The notes under the pieces were generated by a model. It had not been told where the DNA came from, made no database searches, and saw only the letters and a program-made list of their open reading frames with translations. A stretch of DNA of 64,000 nt from JAEUJZ01 sp964460115 (GTDB lineage: Bacteria; Myxococcota_A; Polyangia; Palsa-1104; JAEUJZ01), in contig CAYWPR010000018.1 of NCBI GenBank assembly GCA_964460115.1, forward strand, positions 1 to 64,000, in the 5' to 3' direction. Positions 16,765-27,280 of this stretch are shown piece by piece; within the stretch, counting starts at the first letter, position 1; each line of letters begins with the position of its first letter. The translations under genes were made by a program, and so were the position numbers.

Positions 16765-17631
16765 GTGCGGCTGCCGAAATCAAAAATGCGTGCTGGTTTC
16801 TTTTCTCGTCCCCTGCCGATCATACTCGACGGCAAAACGCTGAGCTTTTTTACGCCGACCTGGATTGACGGAAAAAAGGCCAATCGCTTGTATTTGCAGG
16901 CGGAAACCGCCCACGGAACCGCGCTTTTGCAGATAGACGGAACCGCCGATCCGGTCGAGGTCCTGCGGACTTCGGAAAAGATCACGGCGATGACCCGCGC
17001 CCCGGATGGCACCAAGCTTTTGCTGGGAACGTCCAGGGGACTTTACATGGCAGACGGCGAGGCCCCCTTTGCGATAAAGGGCACGTTGGGATCGGTGCAA
17101 TGTTTTTCCATGCACCAGGCAACGCTTTACGCCTGCGCTTGGAATTATTCGCCGGATCGCGCTGCGATTGCGCGCCTGTCCGACGACGCGCAAAGCTTTG
17201 CCAAAGTATTTCAATTCGATGACACAAAAGGTCCGCTGGACTGTCCGGCCAATACTCCGGTGGCGCGAATCTGCCCCGAAGTCTGGGCCAATTACGCCGA
17301 TCAGCTTGGGGTGCGCCGCGAACCGCCTCCGGTAAATGCGCCAGCCGAGCCGCAGCCTGGCTGCGCCATGGCAGCGACTTCTCGCAGTGCTCACCCAAGC
17401 GGCCAGACTTTGCCGGCAGCAGCTCTCGCTGTCGGGCTCATCCTTTGGACGAAAACTCGCCGCAGACTGATTCGTCAGGCTGCGCGCGATGAAGCCGCCG
17501 CTAAAATAACTTTTGTTGCGGCGGTTCCGAATCATCCACCTGTGCGGGCGCGGCGGATTCACGCATGGACAAGCCCAGGTGCTGATAAGCGCGGCGGCTG
17601 GCCATTCGACCGCGCGGCGTGCGTACAATAA
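16765..17631 (+). CDS. truncated-looking beta-propeller-like protein with MYXO-CTERM-like tail
   Basis: The 288-codon frame starts at GTG 16765 (directly after an in-frame TAG) or at ATG 16786. It begins mid-domain without a signal peptide. Residues ~15-170 read like propeller blades (ITAMTRAPDGTKLLLGTS, GLYMADGEAP), followed by CPANTPVARICPEVW. Residues ~200-235 look like a MYXO-CTERM sorting tail: GCAMAA, a hydrophobic helix (LPAAALAVGLILW) and an Arg cluster (KTRRR). Such tails require a secreted protein and normally end at the Arg cluster. Here the frame runs on for ~55 residues, 131 bases into the ruvB 3' end. A one-base shift near 17460 would stop at TGA 17468. The gene may be decayed at both ends. 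Function unknown. Confidence 0.5.
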   Translation: MRLPKSKMRAGFFSRPLPIILDGKTLSFFTPTWIDGKKANRLYLQAETAHGTALLQIDGTADPVEVLRTSEKITAMTRAPDGTKLLLGTSRGLYMADGEAPFAIKGTLGSVQCFSMHQATLYACAWNYSPDRAAIARLSDDAQSFAKVFQFDDTKGPLDCPANTPVARICPEVWANYADQLGVRREPPPVNAPAEPQPGCAMAATSRSAHPSGQTLPAAALAVGLILWTKTRRRLIRQAARDEAAAKITFVAAVPNHPPVRARRIHAWTSPGADKRGGWPFDRAACVQ

Positions 17632-18625
17632 AGCCTTCCTGTATCAGATACGGTTCGTAGACATCCTCTAGGGTGTCCGCTTCTTCGGCGACGGCCGCGG
17701 CCAGGGATTCAATTCCCACCGGTCCTCCGTCAAAACGTTCGATGAGCGTACGCAGCATGGCGCGATCCATGTCATCAAGCCCCAGTGCATCCACTCCCAA
17801 TCGAGACAGCCACTCTCCAGTGTGCTGCGCATCGATTACGGCCACATCTTCGACTTCGGCAAAATCGCGTACCCGTCGCAGCAGACGATTGGCAATGCGC
17901 GGCGTGCCGCGTGCACGCTCGCCAATTACCAGGCAGCTTTGTGAACGGATGGCGATGCGCAGCCTTTGCGCCGATCGTGAAACGATTTCAGCCAGGTCGC
18001 CAGGCTTGTAATAATCAAGTCGCAGGACGATTCCGAAGCGATCGCGCAGCGGCGAGGTCAAAAGCCCGGTGCGTGTGGTTGCACCGACCAGAGTAAAGCG
18101 CGGCAGAGTCATATGAATGATCTGCGCGGCCGGTCCCTCCCCCACCGGAATCTCGATGCGGTAATCCTCCATCGCCGGATAAAGATATTCTTCGACGACG
18201 ACCTGCAAGCGATGGATTTCGTCGATAAAAAGCACGTCTCGCTCGCCAAGTCCGGTCAGATAGCTCGCCAGCGTCCCTTTGTGTTCGATAGCCGGAGCCC
18301 CCACCGGCCGCAGATTTACGCCAAGCGCTCCGGCAATCAGATGCGCCAGCGTGGTCTTGCCGAGTCCCGGCGGTCCGCAAAAAAGTACGTGATCGAGTGC
18401 CTCCCCTCGACGGCGCGCCGCTTCGACAAATACTTTCAGATTATCGACCACCTTATGCTGGCCGATATATTCATCAAAGCTGCGCGGACGCAGCGCCGCA
18501 TCCAAGGCATCGTCTACAGGGGCATGCTTTGGCACTAGGTCCTGATGACGAGTAGGCACCGAGTGGGCCACCGCCATCGCCATGGCCGGCACACCCACTG
18601 GTTCAGAGTGACGCTTCCGAGACAT
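17501..18625 (-). CDS. ruvB: Holliday junction branch-migration helicase RuvB
   Basis: RuvB forms hexameric rings that, with RuvA, drive branch migration at Holliday junctions using ATP. The frame has Walker A GPPGLGKTTLAH, Walker B LFIDEIHRL, sensor 1 LVGATTRTGLL and the arginine-finger region PLRDRFGI. The family opening LRPRSFDEYIGQ lies ~50 residues in. The C-terminal winged helix holds IQEGFIVRTPRGR, the RuvB hallmark. From ATG 18625 it is 374 residues, slightly longer than usual (~340) because of an N-terminal extension. ATG 18583 would shorten this by 14 residues, and a start further upstream to 18709 is also open. The 3' end overlaps the MYXO-CTERM-like gene by 131 bases. No ruvA or ruvC is in the window. 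Confidence 0.95.
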   Translation of the reverse strand: MSRKRHSEPVGVPAMAMAVAHSVPTRHQDLVPKHAPVDDALDAALRPRSFDEYIGQHKVVDNLKVFVEAARRRGEALDHVLFCGPPGLGKTTLAHLIAGALGVNLRPVGAPAIEHKGTLASYLTGLGERDVLFIDEIHRLQVVVEEYLYPAMEDYRIEIPVGEGPAAQIIHMTLPRFTLVGATTRTGLLTSPLRDRFGIVLRLDYYKPGDLAEIVSRSAQRLRIAIRSQSCLVIGERARGTPRIANRLLRRVRDFAEVEDVAVIDAQHTGEWLSRLGVDALGLDDMDRAMLRTLIERFDGGPVGIESLAAAVAEEADTLEDVYEPYLIQEGFIVRTPRGRMASRRAYQHLGLSMRESAAPAQVDDSEPPQQKLF

Positions 18626-18745
18626 AGGCGCCACTTTGCCACAGCCGCTGCCGCGGGGCCAATAAGTGCACCGACTCAATTGGTCGCAGGGGACCTCGAC
18701 AAATCCCAATGCAGTGAGCTAGCCTGGGGAACAAAGGTTCGCTCG

Positions 18746-19249
18746 ATGGCCTCCGCGCACGCCGATCATGCCCATCACGACGAGGGTCAGCATCACGCAA
18801 AAGACAGCCAGCCAGCGGCTCGTCCGCATGCTTGTGACTGCGCCGGGCACCGGCTTGCGGACAAGCCGCGAACAGGCAGCCAGTGGGGTTGGCTGTCGAA
18901 TCTGGTGCCGATTCTGGCCTGCGCGCTGTGCCCGGTGTGTTTGTCGGCATATGCCACGATCTTATCGGCGCTGGGCGTGGGATTTGCGCTCACCGAAGGG
19001 CAGCATGCGCTGCTTCTAGGAATCGCGGTGGCGGCGGCGCTTTTGGCCGGTATATGGCGCGCCCGCATGACGCGGCGTTACGAACCGCTGGGCATCTGCA
19101 TGCTGGGCTGCGCCATGCTAGTGTTCGCCGACATCCTGCACGAAAATCGCGCATTGGCGATCGTTGGAATGATTCTGCTCGTGATCGCGATGCTATGGGA
19201 CAAACGCAGCGGAAAAAAACGCGCCAGCAGCCAAGCTCACTCCGATTAA
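18746..19249 (+). CDS. MerC-like membrane protein with His-rich N-terminus
   Basis: This is a 167-residue protein. The N-terminus (MASAHADHAHHDEGQHH) is His-rich, with a further HACDC, so it probably binds metal ions. Four hydrophobic helices follow; the first carries CALCPVC, resembling the cysteine pair in the first helix of MerC proteins, which import Hg(II). The start is taken at ATG 18746; the frame is open further upstream to 18545 but that part runs antisense to ruvB. No merA, merR or merP gene is present, so mercury specificity is not supported; a metal-handling membrane protein is the safer call. It lies 1 base before the next gene. Confidence 0.65.
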   Translation: MASAHADHAHHDEGQHHAKDSQPAARPHACDCAGHRLADKPRTGSQWGWLSNLVPILACALCPVCLSAYATILSALGVGFALTEGQHALLLGIAVAAALLAGIWRARMTRRYEPLGICMLGCAMLVFADILHENRALAIVGMILLVIAMLWDKRSGKKRASSQAHSD

Positions 19250-19250
19250 G

Positions 19251-20102
19251 ATGCGGCCCGTGCAGGGCGAAAAGTACGAGCCGGCGATTGCGGTCGGCCT
19301 TTTTGTGGCGGCGCTAGGCGTAGCGGGCGCAGAGTTAGGCGCCGGCCTATGGCAGCACGCCACTATAGCCAAGCGCGCCGATTGGCAAGCGGCAGCGGCG
19401 GCGCTGCGGGCCGATTTTCAGAAGGAAGATCTCATCGTCATAGCGCCGCACTGGGCCGATCCGCTGGGCCGTCTAGAGCTTGGCGATCTCATGCCACCGG
19501 CCATGGTGGGCCGGCCGGATGCGCGCAGCTACCGGCGAATTTTTGCGCTTTCGATACGCAGCACGCCGGTTTCAGAAGCCCGCGGTCTGAAACTGGATGA
19601 ATTGCGCAGCTTCGGACGGGTGCAACTTGCGCGCTACAGTCAGAAGCCGGTCTTGGTGACTTATGATCTCATTGCCCAGGCCGAAAGCATTCAAACTACA
19701 GGCGGACATGTCGAGCGCCGCATGTTGGAAATCGATTATCGCCCCCGCTACGGCCTGTCTTTGCAAGTAAAAGAAGCCAAGCCGACGCAGGTCCTTTGGG
19801 ACAAAATTTCCGATACCGCCTGGCAAAACGCCGAGCTGCATTTGTGGCTGGGCCTGCACGACTACTACGCTCGCAAAAACACCCACGGACCGGCCGATGT
19901 AGAAGTGGACCTGGACGATGGCACAGCGCGCACCGCCCTGCAAATCGGCCCGGACGATGGACTACGGTCGTTTGTTCTGCCTTTGCCGGCAAACTCGGCG
20001 CAACCGCGCCCCCTACACAGCGTTCGCATTCGCGTCTTTGCGCAAAGCGCGCCAAACCACTTTGTCGGAGTACAGGGTCGCATTGAAAGGCGGCCCAAAT
20101 GA
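19251..20102 (+). CDS. hypothetical membrane-anchored periplasmic protein in glycosyltransferase operon
   Basis: This is a 283-residue protein with one N-terminal helix (about 12-32), then a soluble part likely in the periplasm. It has no recognised family. FQKEDLIVIAPHWADPLGR near the start and HLWLGLHDYYARK in the middle are the most distinctive patches. Similar proteins with an APxW(x)DPLGR segment commonly sit beside membrane glycosyltransferases. That statement is from general impression, not a search. The stop overlaps the start of the PMT-like gene by 4 bases (ATGA), so the two are coupled and probably interact. Confidence 0.65.
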   Translation: MRPVQGEKYEPAIAVGLFVAALGVAGAELGAGLWQHATIAKRADWQAAAAALRADFQKEDLIVIAPHWADPLGRLELGDLMPPAMVGRPDARSYRRIFALSIRSTPVSEARGLKLDELRSFGRVQLARYSQKPVLVTYDLIAQAESIQTTGGHVERRMLEIDYRPRYGLSLQVKEAKPTQVLWDKISDTAWQNAELHLWLGLHDYYARKNTHGPADVEVDLDDGTARTALQIGPDDGLRSFVLPLPANSAQPRPLHSVRIRVFAQSAPNHFVGVQGRIERRPK

Positions 20103-21862
20103 ACGGATGCGCCCCCAGCCTGAAATTCACGCGCGTTGATGGGCTGCTTGTGACGGTTTTGCTACTCACGGTAACGCTGGCCCTGCAATGGTCTAGCCGC
20201 AGCCAGGGGTTTACGCGCGATGAGGGCTATTACTTTCAGGCGGCCGAGCTTCATGTCGGCTATCTGGAAGAATCGCTCGACGGCGCGCTGCACGGACGGC
20301 CGTTCACATTCGCGAATCGCCAGGTCATCGATCGCTGGCATGACTACAACAGCGAGCACCCACCGCTCATGAAAACGCTGTTTGGTCTGTCTTGGCGGCT
20401 TTTACACCGCTGTGACTGTCTCCGCGAAAAAGGGCTGCATCCGGTGCCTTATGCGCGCCGCCATCGCACACTTGGGCTATTGCGCCAAGGCGAAGCCATG
20501 CGCTTGCCCGCTCACATTTTGACCGGCATGCTGTGCGCTGGCGTCTATCTATTTGGCGTTTTGTGGCGTGGCCGAGCGGCGGGATGCATCGGAGCGGCCC
20601 TTACACTGCTACAGCCGCGGCTGTACTTTCACGCGCAGCTTGCCTGTTTTGACGCGCCGGTGGCGGCGATGATTTTTCTTTGCACGCTCGCCTACCTGTG
20701 GCTGATTTCGGCGACGAGCCGCGGCGCCGGCATCCGCCGTGGGCTGCTATTCGGAGCATTCCTAGGGCTGGGGCTTTTGACCAAGCACAACATGTTCTTT
20801 TTGCCGCCGGTGTTGTGGCTGCACTCGCTATGGATAAGGCGCGACCGGCTGAATGTTTTTTTTGCGCGCAGTCCTCGCAATCGGCTTTTTGCGCTGTTTT
20901 CTTGGCTGTGGGCGCCGTGGATGCTGTACGCAGCGCTTGTGGCCCCGGTGATTTACTTTGTCGGCTGGCCGCATCTATGGCCGGCGCCGATTGCGCGGTT
21001 TGCCGCCTACGTGGGATTTCACCTGCACCACGTGCACTACAACATTGAGTACCTTGGCAAAAATTACAATCGCCCGCCTTATCCTTGGCACTATGTGCCG
21101 CTTATGACGCTTTTGACCGCGCCGAGTACGACGATTTTTCTCGCCGGCATTGGGATTTTTGCCGGCAATCAAGCGGCGACCGGCGCGAGCGACCACCACT
21201 TGGCAAAAAATGCAACTTGGGGGCTTGTCGGGCTCGGGGTGCTGTGGCCGATGCTGCTTATCATGCGTCCGGGAACGCCCATCTTTGGAGCGGAAAAGCA
21301 TTGGCTGCCGACGATGCCGTTTATCGCGCTGTTTGCCGGCGCCGGCTTTGCCGCGGTTTGTAACCGCATGCAGCGGCTGCGGCGCGGCGTACCGCTTCAG
21401 GTGCTGGGCGTGCTTCTAGGGCTGGCGGTGCTTTTGCCGGGGCTTTTTGAAGTTTGGCGCGCCCATCCCTACGGTCTAAGCCATTATAACGCGCTGGCCG
21501 GCGGCCCTGCCGGCGGTGCAGATCTCGGCATGAATCGGCAGTTTTGGGGCTATGCCGTACGGGGCCTGATGCCCACGCTCAATAAGCAGGCGCCGCCCCA
21601 TGCCGCCGTGTATTTTCACGACGCCAATTGGCCGCTTCTGCAAATGAGCATGAAGGATGGTTTTTTGCGCCGTGACCTTGGCGACAGCGGTCTGGAAGAA
21701 GCCGGAGTGCGCGCCGCCACCATGGGACTTGTCGTGCACGAAAAGCACTTCAACAAATACGAGTACTGGATTTGGAATGCCTTTGCGACGACGCGTCCCA
21801 TTGCAGTATTAACCCACGAAGGCGTGCCGATTACGACCTTGTACGCACGAATGCCGCGCTAA
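20099..21862 (+). CDS. GT-C membrane glycosyltransferase (PMT/ArnT-like, GT39/83 type)
   Basis: This is a 587-residue integral membrane protein with ~11 hydrophobic helices. The first periplasmic loop contains GFTRDEGYYFQAAE, matching the acidic D/E motif of ArnT/PMT enzymes that use a polyprenyl-phosphate sugar donor. The following YNSEHPPLMKTLFGLSWRL (EHPP box) is typical of the dolichyl/polyprenyl-phosphate mannosyltransferase PMT_2 family. The C-terminal ~100 residues (from PAGGADLGMNRQFWGYA) form a soluble domain with PxxAAVYFHDANWPLLQ. The acceptor could be protein, lipid A or glycan. The gene is coupled to the upstream periplasmic protein and followed after 3 bases by another membrane protein. 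Confidence 0.88.
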   Translation: MNGCAPSLKFTRVDGLLVTVLLLTVTLALQWSSRSQGFTRDEGYYFQAAELHVGYLEESLDGALHGRPFTFANRQVIDRWHDYNSEHPPLMKTLFGLSWRLLHRCDCLREKGLHPVPYARRHRTLGLLRQGEAMRLPAHILTGMLCAGVYLFGVLWRGRAAGCIGAALTLLQPRLYFHAQLACFDAPVAAMIFLCTLAYLWLISATSRGAGIRRGLLFGAFLGLGLLTKHNMFFLPPVLWLHSLWIRRDRLNVFFARSPRNRLFALFSWLWAPWMLYAALVAPVIYFVGWPHLWPAPIARFAAYVGFHLHHVHYNIEYLGKNYNRPPYPWHYVPLMTLLTAPSTTIFLAGIGIFAGNQAATGASDHHLAKNATWGLVGLGVLWPMLLIMRPGTPIFGAEKHWLPTMPFIALFAGAGFAAVCNRMQRLRRGVPLQVLGVLLGLAVLLPGLFEVWRAHPYGLSHYNALAGGPAGGADLGMNRQFWGYAVRGLMPTLNKQAPPHAAVYFHDANWPLLQMSMKDGFLRRDLGDSGLEEAGVRAATMGLVVHEKHFNKYEYWIWNAFATTRPIAVLTHEGVPITTLYARMPR

Positions 21863-21865
21863 TCC

Positions 21866-23326
21866 ATGCAATCGCTCGCTCAAGTGTTTCGCAGGTTTTC
21901 CAAGTCGAATCGCAAAATGGCCCTGGCCATCTACGTGTTTTGTACAGTGGTTTACGCCGGCACGGCAGGTCAGCGGCTCTTGCATCCATCTAGCGATACG
22001 CACTTTGTCTATCAGGCGGAAAGCTGGCTGCAGCGACGCCTGGATCTGACGCGCCCGCCGCCGCACCAAAACGACTGGGCCGAGATTGAATCGCTCAAGC
22101 TGCGCGACGGCACACAAATCTCCGGACAATTTCTGCGCAGCAGCCCCGAGCGTTTTCGCCCTCTGCGCGGCGACATTCGAACGATTCACAGCTCTGACAT
22201 CGCAGCGCGCACGCGGAAGTACTATGTTTCATTTCCGCCATTTCCTGCGCTGCTGATGCTGCCGGCCGTGGCGATGTTTGGGCATCGCACAAATGATGTG
22301 CTGTTTTGCGTGCTGCTGGCCGGTTTGGTGCCGGCGCTTTTGTATGTAATTTTGCGACGGCTGCCGACGTCCGTCTCGGCCCTTTCTGCGTTTGCCGAAA
22401 ATGCTACGCCGCCGACTGTCAGCATCGCGGCAAGCCTAAGCTTGACTGCGCTTTTTGCCTTTGGCTCGGTGTTCTATTTCTCAGCCGTAATGGGCCAAGT
22501 CTGGTTTACGGCGCACATGGTCTCGCTCTGCTTCTGCGGGCTTTATCTTTTGTGCACGCTGCGGCCGCGCCCGCAGCCGCTTTTTGCCGGGCTGTGCATT
22601 GGCGCGCTGTATCTGACGCGTCCGCAAATGGCGGCCCTCGGTCTGCTTTTTGTATGGCAGCTTTGGCAACAAACGGCCGCCGAAGAAAACTCGCCAACGA
22701 CGTGGATTCGGCGCGTGCAGCGCATTGCCGGACGTCTTTCATTGTTTTTAATTCCCTGCGCGCTGTTTTTCGCAGCCGGCAGTGTGCACAACTACTTGCG
22801 TTTTGAGCACCCGCTGGAGTTTGGCCATACCTATCTGACCACGATGCAGGCCGACAATATTCAGCGTTTTGGGCTGATGAATTACCAATATCTGCCGCGC
22901 AATTTGGCCAGTGCACTGTGCCTTTTGCCAAAGCTATTGCCGACGGCACCTTACGTGCAGATAAGCTACCACGGGCTGGCGCTGTGGTTTACTACCCCCG
23001 GGCTTTTGTACTTGCTATGGCCCGAGCGAGAAAACGTACCGCCAAAGGCGCGCCAACTGGCCGGCGTGCTGCTTGTCTGTGCGCTGCCGATTGCTCTTTG
23101 CGGGCTGCTTTACCAAAACGACGGCTATGTTCAGTTTGGCTACCGTTTCAGCCTGGATTACCTATTGCCGCTTATTCTTAGCCTGGCCTTGTTGCGACCA
23201 CGCGCAGTGACATCTCTACCATTTGTCGCGCTTGGCCTATGGAGCATCGCTGTAAACCTATTTGGCGCCATCAGCTTTGGCCGCCTCTGGCAGTTTTACT
23301 TCAACGGATTCTTTCCGGTGTCGTAA
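21866..23326 (+). CDS. polytopic membrane protein, probable GT-C glycosyltransferase
   Basis: This is a 486-residue protein with ~10 membrane helices. The first loop after helix 1 carries SSDTHFVYQAESWLQRRLDL and later YYVSFPPFPALLMLP (a PxxP loop), features shared with bacterial GT-C-like membrane proteins. The DxxH/E motif suggests sugar transfer. Between them is an inserted ~45-residue segment with KLRDGTQISGQFLRS that reads like a small SH3-like strand pair, unusual for the family. It lies 3 bases from the PMT-like gene and closes the set. A specific family number cannot be assigned. Its 3' end is followed by a lipoprotein gene ~86 bases on. Confidence 0.7.
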   Translation: MQSLAQVFRRFSKSNRKMALAIYVFCTVVYAGTAGQRLLHPSSDTHFVYQAESWLQRRLDLTRPPPHQNDWAEIESLKLRDGTQISGQFLRSSPERFRPLRGDIRTIHSSDIAARTRKYYVSFPPFPALLMLPAVAMFGHRTNDVLFCVLLAGLVPALLYVILRRLPTSVSALSAFAENATPPTVSIAASLSLTALFAFGSVFYFSAVMGQVWFTAHMVSLCFCGLYLLCTLRPRPQPLFAGLCIGALYLTRPQMAALGLLFVWQLWQQTAAEENSPTTWIRRVQRIAGRLSLFLIPCALFFAAGSVHNYLRFEHPLEFGHTYLTTMQADNIQRFGLMNYQYLPRNLASALCLLPKLLPTAPYVQISYHGLALWFTTPGLLYLLWPERENVPPKARQLAGVLLVCALPIALCGLLYQNDGYVQFGYRFSLDYLLPLILSLALLRPRAVTSLPFVALGLWSIAVNLFGAISFGRLWQFYFNGFFPVS

Positions 23327-23412
23327 GAGCAAGCGGACAAAACCGGCTGGGGCTTGACAAAGGGGGGCGGAGCGGCCAAGGTTCGGCCCGAACGTTCGAC
23401 GCGAGGAGCCCC

Positions 23413-24498
23413 GTGGTCATACGATCCACCCCCATGTGCCTGTACAAAGTTTCGGGCCTGCTATTTCGCACTGCCGTGATCGCCTGCCTGACCCTTTTTG
23501 GGGCAGCTTGCTTGCCGGATCCAGTCATTAACGTACCGGACCTGGGTACGTCCACGAGCGACGCCAGCATGGCGATGCGCCTAGACGGACCGCGCGGCGA
23601 CCTAGGCACATCTGGCTGGAACGCTTACGGCACGGTAGCCGCCGCACCGACTTTGCGCGCCGCCTGGGTCGCCGATGCGGGAGTCAGCCAAGCATTTCTC
23701 GTCGGACACGGCGGCGTTATCTTTCATCGTAGCGGCGATGGAGCGTGGCAAGCGGAAGCGAGCGGTACCGATGCCAATCTGTATGCAATCGCGGCCCGCT
23801 CGGCCGCGGAAGTTTACGCCGTGGGCGATCGCGGCGTGATTCTGCGCCGCGTTGGTGGCACCTGGCAGCCGGAAGGCGCCGAGCTGCACATTTCTTCTGC
23901 GCTGTACGCCGTAACCGTATTGCCAAACGGCGTAGTGGTCGCCGTGGGCGATCAGGGTGTGGTGGCGCTGCGACAGTTGGCCGGCGTGTGGGCCTTAGAG
24001 CCAAGCAGCGGCCTTGCCGGGACGTCTTTGCGCGCCGTCTGGGGCCCTCTGGTCGAAGGTTTGTACACGGTCGGAATGGGCGGCGTCATCGCCAGTCGCG
24101 TGGGCGGCACCTGGCAGCGCGACAAACTGCCGATCGATTCGGGCGGCATCGGCAATTATTATGCGATCACCGGCTCGCCGAGCGGGTCCGAGGTATACAT
24201 CGCTGGTGAATACGGCCTTTTGTTGCATCGCGCCTCCGACAAAAGCCGCTGGCTTGTGGAAGTGCTGTCTCCACCAGCGGGAATGACCGCGCCGCTGCAC
24301 TTATTCTCTTTGCTCATGCAAGACGGCCAATTGCTTGTGGCCGGGGCCGGCGGCACCATCGCTTTGCGCAAAGACAGTGCATCGCCGTTTGGTTTTGAAG
24401 CGACGGGTACTGCCAATGATTTGTATGGTCTAGGCGGAGCCGGCCTGCACTCGATCGTGGCGGTCGGAGCCCACGGCGCAATTCTGCGTCGCTTATAA
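23413..24498 (+). CDS. lipoprotein with beta-propeller-like repeats
   Basis: GTG 23413 is chosen because GAGGAG precedes it by 4 bases; ATG 23434 would have no ribosome binding site. The 361-residue product has a signal peptide ending in LFGAAC, then a Met/Asp-rich linker. The rest is a set of ~50-residue repeats with VGHGGVIFHR / VGDRGVILRR / VGDQGVVALRQ / VGMGGVIASR and GTWQ boxes. This pattern is found in Ycf48-like (photosystem II assembly factor) and BNR-type propellers, with about six blades. Many predatory or soil deltaproteobacteria carry such surface lipoproteins. The ligand is unknown. It is followed by cmk 28 bases downstream. Confidence 0.75.
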   Translation: MVIRSTPMCLYKVSGLLFRTAVIACLTLFGAACLPDPVINVPDLGTSTSDASMAMRLDGPRGDLGTSGWNAYGTVAAAPTLRAAWVADAGVSQAFLVGHGGVIFHRSGDGAWQAEASGTDANLYAIAARSAAEVYAVGDRGVILRRVGGTWQPEGAELHISSALYAVTVLPNGVVVAVGDQGVVALRQLAGVWALEPSSGLAGTSLRAVWGPLVEGLYTVGMGGVIASRVGGTWQRDKLPIDSGGIGNYYAITGSPSGSEVYIAGEYGLLLHRASDKSRWLVEVLSPPAGMTAPLHLFSLLMQDGQLLVAGAGGTIALRKDSASPFGFEATGTANDLYGLGGAGLHSIVAVGAHGAILRRL

Positions 24499-24526
24499 CG
24501 ATCCCCAGTACTCGTAGTAGACCCCC

Positions 24527-25222
24527 ATGTCTTATCCACATCTTGTGATCGCGATCGACGGCCCGGCCGGGGCCGGTAAATCCACTGTGGCGCGGGCCCT
24601 GGCTCAGCGCCTGGGTTTCTTTTTGCTAGATACCGGAGCCATCTATCGCTGTCTGGCGCTTTACGCCAATCAGCATGGCGTGGCCCTTGCCGATGGCAAA
24701 GCCCTGGCGGCCTTGGCGGCGCAACTGCCTATGCGTTTTGGTCGCGGCCTCGAAGCGGACGAGGGCCGCGTATTTCTAGACGAAGTAGATGTCTCGCACA
24801 GCATCCGCACGCCCGAAATCTCGCAGGCGGCGTCTCAGCTTTCGGTGCATCCAGAGGTGCGGGCTGCTTTGCTCGGCGTACAACGTCAGCTAGCAGCAAG
24901 CGGCCCCTGCGTGGTCGAAGGGCGAGATATAGGCACGGTCGTGCTGCCAAACGCACCGATCAAGCTATTTCTAACCGCTTCGCAAGAAGTGCGGGCGCAG
25001 CGCCGCGTTGAGGACCTGCGCGCACGCGGCCTAAGTCCCGATGTAGCAGAAACGCTACAGTCCCTGGCCGAGCGCGATCACCGCGATGAAAACCGCACCG
25101 CGGCGCCAACCCGCCAGGCCGAAGATGCCACCCGCTTTGACACGAGCGAATTGTCTTTGGATGAAGTGCTGACCGAAATCGAAGCCCTGTGCCGATCGCG
25201 CCTAAACCTAGGTACTCCCTAG
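24527..25222 (+). CDS. cmk: cytidylate kinase
   Basis: This is a 231-residue enzyme that phosphorylates CMP and dCMP with ATP. P-loop GPAGAGKSTVARALA starts at residue 13, LLDTGAIYRCLAL follows, and the CMP-binding/NMP region has VVEGRDIGTVVLPNA. The lid segment includes ARGLSPDVAETLQSLAERDHRDENR. Length and order match bacterial Cmk. It lies just upstream of rpsA, as in many proteobacteria where cmk-rpsA are adjacent, with a 267-base gap that probably holds the rpsA promoter and leader. Confidence 0.97.
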   Translation: MSYPHLVIAIDGPAGAGKSTVARALAQRLGFFLLDTGAIYRCLALYANQHGVALADGKALAALAAQLPMRFGRGLEADEGRVFLDEVDVSHSIRTPEISQAASQLSVHPEVRAALLGVQRQLAASGPCVVEGRDIGTVVLPNAPIKLFLTASQEVRAQRRVEDLRARGLSPDVAETLQSLAERDHRDENRTAAPTRQAEDATRFDTSELSLDEVLTEIEALCRSRLNLGTP

Positions 25223-25489
25223 TGCTAAGTAGGCGAAATCATAGAATTGACAGAAAAAGCGCTTGACGGGTTTCCTGAGAGCTAATAAGTTTCGCTCCTA
25301 CTTCCGTGCAGTCCTCTAGGTCCGCCTTTTCATTCTCAGCCGATGTAATTGAAAGCTCCGTGCAGCAAAACGGTGCCGCATTGGTGCACATGAAAAATGG
25401 CGCGCAGAAGCGATCTACAGAACGTACGCAAGTAGTCATTCGCTGCGACGGATAGGCGTCAGCGAAAGGAAGGGAGAACCAAAAATAGC

Positions 25490-27244
<1,755 letters not shown>

Positions 27245-27258
27245 TCTTCACCTTGGCC

Positions 27259-27280
27259 AGCCAGCTTCTACTAGCTGGCT
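27259..27280 (+). terminator. hairpin after rpsA (possible terminator)
   Basis: A perfect 8-bp stem AGCCAGCT/AGCTGGCT encloses a 6-base loop, 14 bases after the rpsA stop. There is no U-tract behind it, so it is either a weak terminator or an mRNA 3'-end stabiliser. Confidence 0.45.

Noticed and set aside
25223..25489. rpsA promoter TTGACG with TAAGTT
   Set aside because: The -10 matches only three of six bases and the spacing of alternative boxes is poor; not called as a feature.
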